Notes: generated from the letters alone by a model not told the origin. DNA of 64,000 nt from Lachnospiraceae bacterium (GCA_017476665.1 JAFUZJ010000040.1:1-64000), one strand, 5' to 3'. Shown: positions 25,301 to 36,102, numbered from the stretch's first letter. Translations and numbers: made by a program.

Positions 25301-27214
25301 ATTAATCTCTTTTCACTTGCAAGAGCCCGCTGAATCAATACTTCTTTATAATCCTCAGTGAGGTCATTAAAATATGCACTAAATCCCCACACACGCACAA
25401 TAAGATTAGGAAATTTATCAGGATTTTTCTTTGCTTCGATCAAATCCTTGCTACTAACTACATTCATCTGCATTTCAAAAAAACCTGTTTGAATAGAACC
25501 ATTTAAAAATAATAAAAATTTTTCCTGATTTCTATTTATGAAATCCGGATTAATCATCAGGTCAATTACATTTCCATTAAACCTATTATCCCCATAGTCC
25601 AATTTTGCTGCAAAATTTGTAATTTCTGTGAATGCCAAATTGCCTTCGTTCGAAATATGAACAACAAATGGAGCTCCTTCTTTTCTACCGTCGAATGATG
25701 CTGCAAACCCACGAGCTGCTTCCATATATGCAGATCCACTCAAACCGATTTTAATCTTTTTCTCTATGCCATCTTCAACATAGTTTAATTTATCAGAAAC
25801 AAAATCCATTATTTTCTGTGTCAATGCAATCACTTTTTTGTCATCTTTACCATAATAGGATTCCGTATCCTTCAACAATGAAAGTGCGTCTTCATCCTCT
25901 GCATAATCTGATGTAATCATACGTTTTACATCATATAAAGTATATACCTTTTCATCAAATACATACTTTTTAATGTTAAGTAATGAGTTAATAGTATTTC
26001 CCATTGCCACAGAAGTAATACCTAAATTATTATATAAAGCACCTCCCTGAGAAACATCTTTTCCGCTCTCATAACAACCATATGTGAATACTGAAAGCAA
26101 TACATCTCTAGTTGGAATATGACTTTTTATAACACGTTTTACCGCTTTTAAATTTCTCTCCAGATAAAAAAAATATCTGTCAATTAATTGATCAAAATCC
26201 CGAACAAGTTCCAAGTTATCTCTTTTAAATAAGTTGTCCAACGCACGCAAATAATTAAGTGGCGTGTGATTATTATTTCCAACGCTTTTGCCACCAATCA
26301 GGGGCTCCCAACAAGCAGATGTTGTATATTTATATGCATCTTCTTCATTTATGCCAAATTCCAATAAACACGGAATAATAACTTCATCATTCGCTAAGAT
26401 TGGCGTTCCTAAACCTGTTGATATACATTCTACTGCTAATTTCAATAAATCTTCCGGTGTATTTCCGTTTACCCGAAGCATACATTTAGGATCAGGTTGG
26501 TGAACATTTCTAATAGCCTTAATAAATATGTGAGTTCATTACAAATATATTCATGTTTCGAATTACTTCTACCCAATACAAATATTTGTCCCGTATCGCC
26601 CATTAATACACTACTTTTGTATTGATATTTTTCGTGTAATATTTGCAATAAATCCTCTAGACATTTTAATGCTTCTTCACATGTTATAATCCCTTCTTTA
26701 ATATCGTTTTCATAATAGGGAAATAAAATGTCGTCCCATGCACCGAGCCCAACAAGCCGATGATCTGTTTGCCAAAATATTTGATTCAAAAACAACATTC
26801 TTTGTATTGCTTCCTCAAAGTGCTCTGCCGGCCTTTCTTTGATAGATGTAAACCACAAAATTTTTTCATCTTGTTGCTTTTTCCCATGTAAATAATCTGC
26901 AATCCGATCGGCTAATATACACATATTATCGCAAACTTTATTATAACTATTCTGGAAATCAGTCTGCGGAATAGCATATTTTAAATCTTTAATTCCCGTT
27001 TTCAACACTTTATCATAAGCCGGTGTTATATTTTCCCACCGAAACCCAAAAGAAGTATCCATTACATAATCAGAATCAATACAATAAAAAATCGGGCATT
27101 TGAACTGCCAGATATTTTAGCATTCCGGCATATCAATTCAAATACCTCATCATAAGATTTTCTTATCTGTCCTTCCATAAAATCATCCGGCACATTACGG
27201 CTTTCTGAATTCAT
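25297..27214 (-). pseudogene. Glycyl radical enzyme, truncated and frameshifted
   Basis: Three frames make one protein. 27214-27118 gives an N-terminus MNSESRNVPDDF. From about 27117 the frame changes and continues through the ATG at 27062 (MDTSFGFRWENITPAYDKVL, the family YTPDYEKVL block). Near 26510-26520 it changes again, from NELTYL to IKAIRNVHQPDPKCMLRVNG. The last frame (25297-26481 and upstream) carries the active-site pair in TTSACWEP (a Cys-x-Glu site as in lyases and dehydratases) and the glycyl loop RVWGFSAYF near the C-terminus. About 150 N-terminal residues of the usual roughly 780 seem missing. Degenerate unless both frameshifts are sequencing errors. Substrate unknown. Confidence 0.75.
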
Positions 27215-27237
27215 ACAACACCCTTCTTTCCAATTAT

Positions 27238-27636
27238 CTAAAACTCGTACACGGCATCTTTTAAGCAAAGCGTTGCTATCTTACAATTTTTATTTACTAA
27301 ATATCTGGTTATAGCTGCGTAATCAAAGATAGGCGATATACATATGATATCCACATCCGACATATTAATCATATCTTTCATCAAGCAGACAGGAATGCCT
27401 TCTATTTCTCTGATTCCCTCTGCGTTCTCATCAGCAAACCACTTTACATTTATTTCTGATTCCTTCAATTCGTCATATAATATACGTCCGATTTCACCTG
27501 CATCTACAATTGCAATTGTCTCATAACCACATTCTCGAAAGTAATCTGCAAATGTCTTCTTATGATTGCGATTTTCCAACCACCTTTTTAATGTAATGAT
27601 AATATCCTTGTTACTATTTGGATTTTGAAATTCCAT
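27238..27636 (-). CDS. Stand-alone GAG module protein
   Basis: 132 residues, start behind AAAGGA. It consists of little more than the Rossmann-like module found fused elsewhere in the cluster: YETIAIVDAGEIGRILYDEL, then VKWFADENAEG, GIPVCLMKDM, DVDIICISPIFDYAAITRYL and a final strand. The glycine loop is altered to DAGEIG. It could be a free version of the module or a fragment left from a fusion. Confidence 0.65.
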   Translation of the reverse strand: MEFQNPNSNKDIIITLKRWLENRNHKKTFADYFRECGYETIAIVDAGEIGRILYDELKESEINVKWFADENAEGIREIEGIPVCLMKDMINMSDVDIICISPIFDYAAITRYLVNKNCKIATLCLKDAVYEF

Positions 27637-27654
27637 GCCGTTAATCCTTTTCTA

Positions 27655-28791
27655 TTAATAAACAATTTTACTCTCAGAAATATTTTTACTCTTTAAAAAA
27701 CTAATTACCGCTTCTACCATGCGATGATCAAAAACTGCAATGACTATATAATCATAATTTGTGCTCATGATTTCTTCTGGAGATTTTATGTTTCTACCAT
27801 CACCTATATAACGTTCCCATGCACCATCAACCCATAAGACAATATTGCCATAATTTTGAGAACAGAATTGGTGCTGGTACAATTTTCCCAAATTTCCCGC
27901 ACCATATAAAATAATATTTGCTCCCTTTACAACCTTCCCAAAAGGAAAAACGCGCGTATACATATCAAAAGCATTAGGATCAGATATATATATCATCAGT
28001 CTAAGATACCATTCTAATTGCGGACGCATCAGATTGTAGTAAGGTGTCGCTCTCATTTTATTACCAATATCCTCGTACAAAATTAAACAATTCTTATAAT
28101 AATCGAACTTTCTTGTATGTGTAACAGACTCCCCCCTATAAATATAGTGATAACGGCATTCTTTACTAATTACAATTTTCTTACTATGCAAAAGACACGG
28201 AAACACTATTGCCGCATCTTCGCCTTCCACTATACATTCGTTGGTCGCGTTCATAATGGGGAGTACCACCTCCCGTTTAATACACTTTGTCCATAAAAAA
28301 GGATTAATACCAAGTTCACATACTCCTGAGCCCTGCATGATATGTGGATATATATCAATTAATTCTTGCCCAGAATATATTCCTTCCGGCACCTTGTTGA
28401 CTTTCTCAATCTCCCATGATAAATACTTCTCGGCATACCCGGTAATCACCATGTCTGGCGAATGCTCATTGATGCAGTCAACAAACAGCATCAAATAATC
28501 ATCGTCTACATCATCATCCACATCAACAAAGCACACATATTCTCCCTTTGACGCATTGACCGCATAATTCCGCGCTTTTACCACTCCGCCATGTTCACTA
28601 AAAAGAAATTTAATCCTGCTGTCATCCCTGCTATGTTTTTCGCATATGGAACGCGTACCATCTGAAGATCCGTCATCTACTATGATAAGCTCAAAGTCTT
28701 CGTATGTCTGTTTTAATAGAGCCGACACCATATGCTCAATATATTTTTCCCCATTATATACCGGCATAATTACAGAAAGCATTGGATTCAT
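27655..28791 (-). CDS. GT2 glycosyltransferase with C-terminal GAG module
   Basis: 378 residues. The GT2 domain comes first (LSVIMPVYNGEKYIEHMVSA, IIVDDGSSDGT, CFVDVDDDVDDDYL as the metal-binding acidic run). The GAG module occupies 291-378 (ANIILYGAGNLGKLYQ ... YIVIAVFDHRMVEAVI). Its ATG is next to the TGA of the upstream transferase gene. Predicted cytosolic transferase of the glycan cluster. Confidence 0.84.
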   Translation of the reverse strand: MNPMLSVIMPVYNGEKYIEHMVSALLKQTYEDFELIIVDDGSSDGTRSICEKHSRDDSRIKFLFSEHGGVVKARNYAVNASKGEYVCFVDVDDDVDDDYLMLFVDCINEHSPDMVITGYAEKYLSWEIEKVNKVPEGIYSGQELIDIYPHIMQGSGVCELGINPFLWTKCIKREVVLPIMNATNECIVEGEDAAIVFPCLLHSKKIVISKECRYHYIYRGESVTHTRKFDYYKNCLILYEDIGNKMRATPYYNLMRPQLEWYLRLMIYISDPNAFDMYTRVFPFGKVVKGANIILYGAGNLGKLYQHQFCSQNYGNIVLWVDGAWERYIGDGRNIKSPEEIMSTNYDYIVIAVFDHRMVEAVISFLKSKNISESKIVY

Positions 28792-29955
28792 TCATTTTAC
28801 CTGTTCTTTCAGATTTTTTAATACATCAATACCTGTTATTTTCTGAAACCCGCCATCATCATATCCACATTCCAAAAGTTTCTTTATAAACTCAATGGTA
28901 AATTTCGTATATGTAATAAAATCTTTATCTGGGAGCATTCCTCTTTCTTCCAGAAGGCATCCAATATCTGTCTCATAATCCTCTGATGAGATTATAATAA
29001 AATTATCTTCTGCATCATCTATCCCACATATAGAAATGTCGTTAATTGTGTGCCCTATCTTATTTGTATCGGAATCTATTACGTATTTAACTTTAATTCC
29101 GTTATTTACCAAAAATTCACAGAACATATTACCTATATACCCGGCTCCCCAAATATTGATTTCATTCTCTCCCTGCACAATTGCAGCAATAATTGGTTTA
29201 AATTCTTTATTGACAACTTTTCTCTTCAATAGATTGCGGGAAAAAACTTTTCTGAATTCATCAGCATAATAATCCTCTACATTTACGGGCAAGAATATTT
29301 TCATTTCACTAACATATTTTTTTGATACTAGATATTGTTCTGCTACGCATTTTATTGATGAGCTTACACCGTATGTATCATAGTAAACAACAATATCATC
29401 GCACCAATAAAGCTTCCTTCCGCTTTTATAGATCCTCAATATCCAATCGTAATCTGCACAAATAGAGTACTCCGGATCAAAATCGCCATATTGGGTATAT
29501 AATGTTGCTTTTGCAAAAGTCGCCTGGTGTGGAAAATGAGCATCCAGATAAATTGAAATATTTTCCCCAGGCAGGTAAGTATTACACACTTTCCCGTCAC
29601 TCATTACTTTGGCAATAATCACATCTACATCTGTATGCTCACTGAATCTTTTCTGGATAGTTGCAAGTACATTCGCATCATAATAATAGTCATTCCCATT
29701 TAAAAAGTGTACGATATCGCCGGAAACCCTCTTTAAGCCCTTGTTCATTGCGTCATAAATACCATCATCAGGCTCAGAAATAAAATATGCCAATCTGTCA
29801 CGGTACTTATCAATTATTTCTACCGTCCCATCAGTAGATCCACCATCTATTATGATATATTCATAGTTTTTATATTTTTGGCTTAAAACACTTAATATTG
29901 TCCTCTCTATGGTTGCCCTGCAATTATATGTCACGGTAATTATTGATATTTTCAT
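28792..29955 (-). CDS. GT2 glycosyltransferase with C-terminal GAG module
   Basis: 387 residues from the ATG at 29955, with GGAGG at 9 bases. The frame extending to 30057 overlaps the upstream gene and has no site. The GT2 domain has ISIITVTYNCRATIERTILS, IIIDGGSTDGTVEII and EPDDGIYDAMNKGL, the pattern of WcaA/GT2 enzymes that often use GlcNAc or galactose donors. The GAG module (about 265-355) starts EINIWGAGYIGNMFCEFL. Confidence 0.84.
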   Translation of the reverse strand: MKISIITVTYNCRATIERTILSVLSQKYKNYEYIIIDGGSTDGTVEIIDKYRDRLAYFISEPDDGIYDAMNKGLKRVSGDIVHFLNGNDYYYDANVLATIQKRFSEHTDVDVIIAKVMSDGKVCNTYLPGENISIYLDAHFPHQATFAKATLYTQYGDFDPEYSICADYDWILRIYKSGRKLYWCDDIVVYYDTYGVSSSIKCVAEQYLVSKKYVSEMKIFLPVNVEDYYADEFRKVFSRNLLKRKVVNKEFKPIIAAIVQGENEINIWGAGYIGNMFCEFLVNNGIKVKYVIDSDTNKIGHTINDISICGIDDAEDNFIIISSEDYETDIGCLLEERGMLPDKDFITYTKFTIEFIKKLLECGYDDGGFQKITGIDVLKNLKEQVK

Positions 29956-29975
29956 ACCACTCTGCCTCCGTAAGT

Positions 29976-31535
29976 TTACCATGCTCTGGCAGTTAATATA
30001 AAATAATCCTCTAAATATACTTTTTGGTATTTCTCTAAAACAGAAACCACATCCCACTGCCCATTATATAGCGCCAGTATGACAATTATATTTTCTTGAC
30101 TCAGAACTTCTTCCGGCCGATATATTATGTATTTATCGTATGTACCTTGCCTATTACTATCGATCATGCCTTTGACCACAATATTATCCCAAAAAGCTGA
30201 AAGCATTTCTAATACAGATCTACTTAACTTTCCTGTACCCCAAACATAAAAAGCTTTTTTTTGCAGAATTGCTTTATTTATTTTATCATTAATACTACAT
30301 ATATACCATAATTTTAGTGCAACTTGCCGTTCCTCAGAAAAAAGATTTCTATTCTGCTTAAAAAAATCAATAATGGGGCTATATTGCCTTAATACCTCCG
30401 TAATAGTTGGACGCTCCTTGCTCTTAAAATACTTATAATCCTGTATGACATATCTATAATAGTTGATAATCTCTTCTCTAATTATAGCGGGTGAATGATG
30501 CTGTTCGCTTGCCACATAACCTTGGTTGCGTATATCTTCTGCACGTCCTTTATGAATATCCTCCATAATCCTGATCAAACCATTTGCGATACTGTCTGCC
30601 TGTATTCCTTCCGTTAAATAGCCATTTTCACCATCACGTATTACTTCAGGAATCCCTCCAACCGGAGTTGAAAGAACGATCAAACCATTCGTCATTGCCT
30701 CTGATATTACATTGGGATAAGACTCCCTGCAGCTTCCGCAAATTAATATATCTCCATTTTGATAAACGGATGCCATATCGCTTTGAAAGCCCATGATAAA
30801 TATATTGGAGGATAATTGATTCTCTATAATGTAATTTTTACACTGAGAAGCATATGCCCCTTCTGCATAACCGTATAATAACAGCTTTCCGTGAAATCCC
30901 ACCAATAATGCTTTATGAAACCCTTTTATTACTTCCAACTGATTCTTTCCCGCATAAATTGATCCAACACATAAACAGTTTAATTCATTTGAAAATCTAT
31001 TTTTTTTCTTCAATGGTGCATTGGCGACAGCGGTGCGAATGCAAGCGTAATCCGTATGCCAAAATTCCTGCCATTGTTTCGCCCAATAGACAGAATCGCA
31101 TATGTGATAATGTGCAAATATATTCATATACTTAATTTTAAAGAAATCCTTTGATAATGGATAAATATTCATGATGTGTGGAATATCCAATTCCCTACTG
31201 ATTAATTCTGCCATTGGATTTAATTGGACAGAATGGATTAAATCCGGACTATATGCTTGGACACGCGCCTTTACTTCCTCATAGAAATCACTCAAACAAA
31301 TTAAATCAATATCTTCAGGTTGCGAAGATAATTGAAAGCAGGCAGAATGTACTTCTATATTTCTGTTTGTCAAAACCTGGCGATAACCTTCGTCCAAAGT
31401 ATTTCCATGATAATCAGAAATAAATATTTGAATACTATTTCCTGCTGCTCGAACCAGCTTTGCTTGCTCAAGCAGCGTATGCACCGCCCCTCCATATGAC
31501 TCCCCGTAATCCAAAAAATATATTATCTTATACAT
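29976..31535 (-). CDS. GT4 glycosyltransferase with C-terminal GAG module
   Basis: 519 residues. A GT-B fold with N-terminal YFLDYGESYGGAVHTLLEQA, then the GT4 core GSIYAGKNQLEVIKGFHKAL, ILICGSCRESYPNVISEAMT and VLSTPVGGIPEVIRDGENGY (the ExxxxxxxE donor-binding region). The GAG module at 427-519 begins KAFYVWGTGKLSRSVLEML. It shows that the module is fused to GT-B as well as GT-A enzymes. Confidence 0.85.
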   Translation of the reverse strand: MYKIIYFLDYGESYGGAVHTLLEQAKLVRAAGNSIQIFISDYHGNTLDEGYRQVLTNRNIEVHSACFQLSSQPEDIDLICLSDFYEEVKARVQAYSPDLIHSVQLNPMAELISRELDIPHIMNIYPLSKDFFKIKYMNIFAHYHICDSVYWAKQWQEFWHTDYACIRTAVANAPLKKKNRFSNELNCLCVGSIYAGKNQLEVIKGFHKALLVGFHGKLLLYGYAEGAYASQCKNYIIENQLSSNIFIMGFQSDMASVYQNGDILICGSCRESYPNVISEAMTNGLIVLSTPVGGIPEVIRDGENGYLTEGIQADSIANGLIRIMEDIHKGRAEDIRNQGYVASEQHHSPAIIREEIINYYRYVIQDYKYFKSKERPTITEVLRQYSPIIDFFKQNRNLFSEERQVALKLWYICSINDKINKAILQKKAFYVWGTGKLSRSVLEMLSAFWDNIVVKGMIDSNRQGTYDKYIIYRPEEVLSQENIIVILALYNGQWDVVSVLEKYQKVYLEDYFILTARAW

Positions 31536-31556
31536 TCTTCAATCCCATTGTTTTAT

Positions 31557-32828
31557 CTATTTTCCATACATTATCTTATTTAACCGGAGCATTTTAACAA
31601 AATCCTCAAAATTCTTTTCCTGTCCGGCATTAATTCTTGGAATATAACCATTTGTATACTCACTATCAACAAGACCGGCGAAAGCTGCATATATTTTAGT
31701 ATATCCACACTCTACAGCAATTTTCACAGTATCATCGGTAAAATCGCACTTTTGCCCAAATGGATACGAAAACACTTCTATTTTCCTGCCAATAATCCTT
31801 TCAATTTCTTCTTTTGATTGCTTTATCTCCCATTCTTGTTCTTCAAGTGTTTCATATGCCAAACAACTGTGTGTTACTGTGTGCCCACCTATCGTAATAA
31901 ATGGTGATCCCGCCAGCTGCCTAAGTTGTGAACTGCTAAGCGAATGACAATACGATCTTTCTTCTATGCGCCCTAGCTTTTTTGACAACTGATGCAAGTA
32001 AATATTCCTTTCCTCGCAAGTCATTTTTTTTACATGGGGATGCAGCAAATAACATGCTCTGATTTTGTCCTCACGTGTCATAATGGGTATATGCATGTTA
32101 AATTCATTTAACACTTTATTGTTCCTCGTCCCAAAGATAATTCTCTCTAGTTCATCCCACCAAAATTCATCTGTAGTATCTATATTTCCAGTACTTACAA
32201 AAACCGTTGCCGGAATACTGTATTTATCAATTATTGGTAACACATTGGTATATGCATCTTCATATCCGTCATCAAATGTTATTATTACGGCATCATTATC
32301 CATTGGATAATTCCAATGGTCTTCTGCCCGCAATATCGTATAATTATTCTTCAAGTAATTTATTTCTTGCTCAAATAACGTAGGTTTCACTGCCAAATTC
32401 CATGTATCTAACGGTATGTCTACAACTCTATGGTAGCATAACGCAAAAATCATTTTTTCCCCAGGATATTCTCGCTCAAATTTTCCTTTCGCTTTCATCT
32501 CCAGAATGTTCTGTTCCTCTACACAAATATAATTTGTTATATCATTCTCTTCTAATATCTGAACTATCTCTTTTTGAATTTCAGAATGAACTCCTATTAT
32601 AATTCCCTCGCCTTTAGCTTTTTGTTTTTTATACCCATCAAAGGCGAGTACAGGCACCCCTAGCATTTCCTGCAATTTCTTTATCTTTGATACTATGAAA
32701 CCTTCCAACTCTATTCCCAACTCATCTAAATAAGCCCTTATTATTCTGCCATATACCCCTGCCCCATAACAGTATACTTTATCATTTGATTGACAAAAAT
32801 CAACTATTTCCTCTATTCCCATCATCAT
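31557..32828 (-). CDS. Polysaccharide deacetylase with N-terminal GAG module
   Basis: 423 residues. The module is at about 15-110 (KVYCYGAGVYGRIIRAYL). A NodB-type deacetylase follows: MIFALCYHRVVDI, ITFDDGYEDAY (catalytic Asp pair), IGGHTVTHS (metal His) and FSYPFGQ. No signal peptide, so it acts in the cytosol, perhaps on a lipid-linked or nucleotide sugar before export, unlike most exported deacetylases. The start may be any of three tandem ATGs that overlap the upstream stop. Confidence 0.84.
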   Translation of the reverse strand: MMMGIEEIVDFCQSNDKVYCYGAGVYGRIIRAYLDELGIELEGFIVSKIKKLQEMLGVPVLAFDGYKKQKAKGEGIIIGVHSEIQKEIVQILEENDITNYICVEEQNILEMKAKGKFEREYPGEKMIFALCYHRVVDIPLDTWNLAVKPTLFEQEINYLKNNYTILRAEDHWNYPMDNDAVIITFDDGYEDAYTNVLPIIDKYSIPATVFVSTGNIDTTDEFWWDELERIIFGTRNNKVLNEFNMHIPIMTREDKIRACYLLHPHVKKMTCEERNIYLHQLSKKLGRIEERSYCHSLSSSQLRQLAGSPFITIGGHTVTHSCLAYETLEEQEWEIKQSKEEIERIIGRKIEVFSYPFGQKCDFTDDTVKIAVECGYTKIYAAFAGLVDSEYTNGYIPRINAGQEKNFEDFVKMLRLNKIMYGK

Positions 32829-33766
32829 TTCCTCGCAAATATTCCTATAATGATTGCGTATGCCGGATCTTCTATATCCAAAAGAGCTTTATCTACCTCT
32901 TCAACAGCTATTCCTTGTACAAAGGCTGTTGCTGCCATCGCATTACCGAATGCCTTCACTTGAACATTCCCTTCCCCAAATACATCCTGCATCATCATTT
33001 CTGCAGAACGATATGTAAATCGCCAATAATCTCCCCATCTATCCATATCATATTGGGAAACCTGTGAAATATTACCCGCAACAGTTGCCAATAACACTCC
33101 ACCGCTTTTTAACAAATTATATGCACCTTTAATTGCCTTGCGCACATCATAAATAAAATTAAAAGTCTGTGTACAGACAAAACAATCATACATGTCCGAA
33201 GGTATTGATCCGTCAACCGTCAAATCCATTCCCTTCTGGAAATCCAAAATGTCCTTTTCAGCATTTTCAAAGTATTTATCTGTATAATATATCTCTCCAA
33301 CTTCAAGTGTTTTATTTACACCATTTAAGCTCTTGATATTTTCCTCTAGAAACTTTTCAATATAATATCTATCTATCGGCATTCCTCTATCCAAGCCAAA
33401 CACTCTGCTAACCGGATCAATTCTTTCCAAAAAACGTCGAGGATCAGCTACATTGAGCTCTCTTTCAAATTTTAGAATATCGTCATTATTTATATAAATA
33501 ATTTCATTATTGTACTGTGGCAAATAGTAATTCAGAGATTTTTTAACGCTTTCCCAATATTGGCAATCCATTGCTACATATATAATACAGTCTCCTATAT
33601 GATTTGAAATTTCAGATATCATTTTTACAGGAATACCCTCTATATATTTCTTTGTATTCTTATTATCAGAAACAATAAAGAAACAAATATTCTCATTTAT
33701 TTTTTTCAGGTAGCGCATTGTAATTTGTCCATATTTCCCCGCTCCATATATAGCTACTCTTTGCAT
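32825..33766 (-). CDS. Methyltransferase-like protein with N-terminal GAG module
   Basis: 313 residues from the ATG at 33766, with GGAG at 6 bases. Residues 1-95 are the module (RVAIYGAGKYGQITMRYLKK). The C-terminal part resembles class I methyltransferases of the DUF268/Methyltransf_11 kind (KTLEVGEIYYT, DCFVCTQTFNFIYDVRKAIK, GGVLLATVAGNISQVSQYDM). Motif I is weak, so catalytic activity is uncertain. Overlaps the deacetylase start. Confidence 0.7.
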   Translation of the reverse strand: MQRVAIYGAGKYGQITMRYLKKINENICFFIVSDNKNTKKYIEGIPVKMISEISNHIGDCIIYVAMDCQYWESVKKSLNYYLPQYNNEIIYINNDDILKFERELNVADPRRFLERIDPVSRVFGLDRGMPIDRYYIEKFLEENIKSLNGVNKTLEVGEIYYTDKYFENAEKDILDFQKGMDLTVDGSIPSDMYDCFVCTQTFNFIYDVRKAIKGAYNLLKSGGVLLATVAGNISQVSQYDMDRWGDYWRFTYRSAEMMMQDVFGEGNVQVKAFGNAMAATAFVQGIAVEEVDKALLDIEDPAYAIIIGIFARK

Positions 33767-33798
33767 ATGCCTCTCCTTAATATTCATGGCATGTTTTT

Positions 33799-35034
33799 CT
33801 ACATATAATCTATCACCCGTATATAGTTTCTAAATCCATTTCTCTTTAATTCTTCAACCATTCCATCTGCATATACTTTTGTCGCTGCAACAACAACAAT
33901 CGCTTTATCTTTAAGATGTTTTAACTCAGCTAATTCATGCACCGTATTTCCTATTAGATATTTCTCTCCCTCCAGTTGGGTGACCGCCACTATAAATTCA
34001 TCAATGTGCTCTCTTCCAAATAGTCTTATTACATCTCTTGCGACTTCACCAGCGCCATAAACAATAATATCAGAATGCCTCTGAATTTTTTCGTAAAAAC
34101 AATCTGGCAATTCCTTGCATATTTTCATTCCGCTAGCTGAAACATTAAATATTTCTTTCATAATCAAATAATCAATACGATAATCTGCTTGAACTATCGC
34201 AGGATGTTTTACAGGGAATTCTATATTATATGTTTGTTGTGTGGAATAAAACAAACGATCCCCTTTAGATATAGAAGTTGTATGCGTTGCGTGATTGTCA
34301 AACCCTAAATACGCTACAAGATTTGTTTGAGGATATATATGAAGTCCCTTATTTATAAAAGAAAGGAACGAAAACTGATAATCCCATGCTGTTCTGTCTT
34401 TTTTCTCATATGCAATTTGAAAATGCTTTTTCCAAAATTTGACAAATTCAGGCTCTAGCATAAAAGACAGAAAAACTTCCGATGTCCTCGAATTCGAAAA
34501 AGCTTTTATATCAAAATCATATTGATCCCATACTCTCTTCCAAGTTGCCCACCCCCATGTATTATTATAATGAGTGAAATAATAGTCCGCATTATTGTCA
34601 CTTTCAAATTCAAAATTCATACCTGAAACAGAAAACACTCTTTCATCATTCTTATATTTCTCAAGCATTTCCTGACAGAACTCAAAAAAACTAGCAGAAG
34701 GTACACAATCATCTTCTATGATAATAGCTCTGTCAACATGCGAAAAAACCCATGAAAATCCAGATGCCGGCCGAATACCGCATCCCATATTATAATCAGC
34801 GTAATTCCGAAATACTTCGCAATCCCAGTCAACATTTTCTACTATTTTCCTACATTCATCACAGAGGACTCTATCATCTTGGTGATCCTCGCGTGGTCCA
34901 TCTGCAATAATAAATAATTTTTGGGGTCTTGCATTCCGTATACTCTCAAAACTTCTTTTTACACAATCTGGCCTATTAAATATTACATAAACAACTGGTG
35001 TATACAATTCTATAATTGTACTCTCAGTAAGCAT
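33799..35034 (-). CDS. GT-A glycosyltransferase with C-terminal GAG module
   Basis: 411 residues from the ATG at 35034. The ATG at 35043 sits on its ribosome site. The N-terminal half has TPVVYVIFNRPDCVKRSFES, the acidic IIIEDDCVPS motif and NTWGWATWKRVWDQYDF, the pattern of nucleotide-diphospho-sugar transferases related to GNT-I. The GAG module fills 321-411 (DIIVYGAGEVARDVIRLFG to the end). Confidence 0.82.
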   Translation of the reverse strand: MLTESTIIELYTPVVYVIFNRPDCVKRSFESIRNARPQKLFIIADGPREDHQDDRVLCDECRKIVENVDWDCEVFRNYADYNMGCGIRPASGFSWVFSHVDRAIIIEDDCVPSASFFEFCQEMLEKYKNDERVFSVSGMNFEFESDNNADYYFTHYNNTWGWATWKRVWDQYDFDIKAFSNSRTSEVFLSFMLEPEFVKFWKKHFQIAYEKKDRTAWDYQFSFLSFINKGLHIYPQTNLVAYLGFDNHATHTTSISKGDRLFYSTQQTYNIEFPVKHPAIVQADYRIDYLIMKEIFNVSASGMKICKELPDCFYEKIQRHSDIIVYGAGEVARDVIRLFGREHIDEFIVAVTQLEGEKYLIGNTVHELAELKHLKDKAIVVVAATKVYADGMVEELKRNGFRNYIRVIDYM

Positions 35035-35116
35035 TCTTCTCATCCTTTATTTATTAATCCGATCTTGTCTTCAGCCTCTATATGTTATAGCTACTCTTGT
35101 TTTTACATACATCACA

Positions 35117-36076
35117 TTATTTGTATGCTACAATAAGGCAATTGCTTTCTCCTGTTGCTACTCCTCCAATCCTTGAAAGTTCGTCAAATAGTTCCTCACT
35201 TAATTCATTTCCCAATTTTTCCCATGATTTAGGCCATATCTCCTGAATACATTCAACTGAATATACAAAAAATCCTGCTGCCTTAAATAGATTGCCAAGA
35301 GTTAAGCAATTCCATGTATACAAATGATTATTTACCTCACTTCTGATATACTCTGTCTCACATGATTCATTGGGAACATAAAATACTATTTTCCCGCCAG
35401 TCTTTAATACTCTATATAATTTACGCAACTCATCCAGCGATCTTTCTACATGTTCTAACACATGCGTTGATATAATAACATCAGCATATTCTTCCTCTAT
35501 TTCATCCGCTGTTCTAACCGATTTAATCCCATATTGCTTTGCGTAATTTCTTGCTATATCATTAATCTCTATACCTATTTTTTCATTATTTGCAAATTCA
35601 TTCAACAAATAACCACCAGCAGATCCAAATTCTACTAACGTATCTGTTTGTTTTACATATGGTTTGAACAGTCTGTAGCTTACTTTAGCCCCAAATTTTC
35701 CCATAGGCATCTGCCACTTAAAATACTCTTCATCATAATAATTTTCACCTCCACCGAAATCAATTTGTTCCACAGACAGAAAATTAATCACGTTTTCCTC
35801 TAAAAGCTGACATTTTATTTCCATTTCTCTATTGCTACATATAACTATCGTGTTATTAGGTAAGTTATTGTTTTTATACTCTTCTAAAGAAATAACTAAA
35901 AGATTATTTGATTTTTCTCCTACTTTAGAAGGATCATTATCAATAAATCCTTTTATACATATACCATACTGTTTTAACTTGAATGCACACATTTTACCAG
36001 TATCGCCACATCCAAAAATATAAACTTCTCTGGTTTTTAAATACTTTAACCAATTTATTTCTTTACTTATATACAT
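35117..36076 (-). CDS. Class I methyltransferase with N-terminal GAG module
   Basis: 319 residues. The module is at 16-105 (REVYIFGCGDTGKMCAFKL, VKGEK-like loop, NNTIVICSNREMEI). The methyltransferase core is Methyltransf_23-like: TLVEFGSAGGYLLNEFA as motif I, VIISTHVLEHVERSLDELRK and LKTGGKIVFYVPNE. Likely sugar methylation. Ten other genes of the cluster share the module. Confidence 0.8.
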   Translation of the reverse strand: MYISKEINWLKYLKTREVYIFGCGDTGKMCAFKLKQYGICIKGFIDNDPSKVGEKSNNLLVISLEEYKNNNLPNNTIVICSNREMEIKCQLLEENVINFLSVEQIDFGGGENYYDEEYFKWQMPMGKFGAKVSYRLFKPYVKQTDTLVEFGSAGGYLLNEFANNEKIGIEINDIARNYAKQYGIKSVRTADEIEEEYADVIISTHVLEHVERSLDELRKLYRVLKTGGKIVFYVPNESCETEYIRSEVNNHLYTWNCLTLGNLFKAAGFFVYSVECIQEIWPKSWEKLGNELSEELFDELSRIGGVATGESNCLIVAYK

Positions 36077-36102
36077 CTTGTCACCTCCAATTTATATTCT
36101 GC

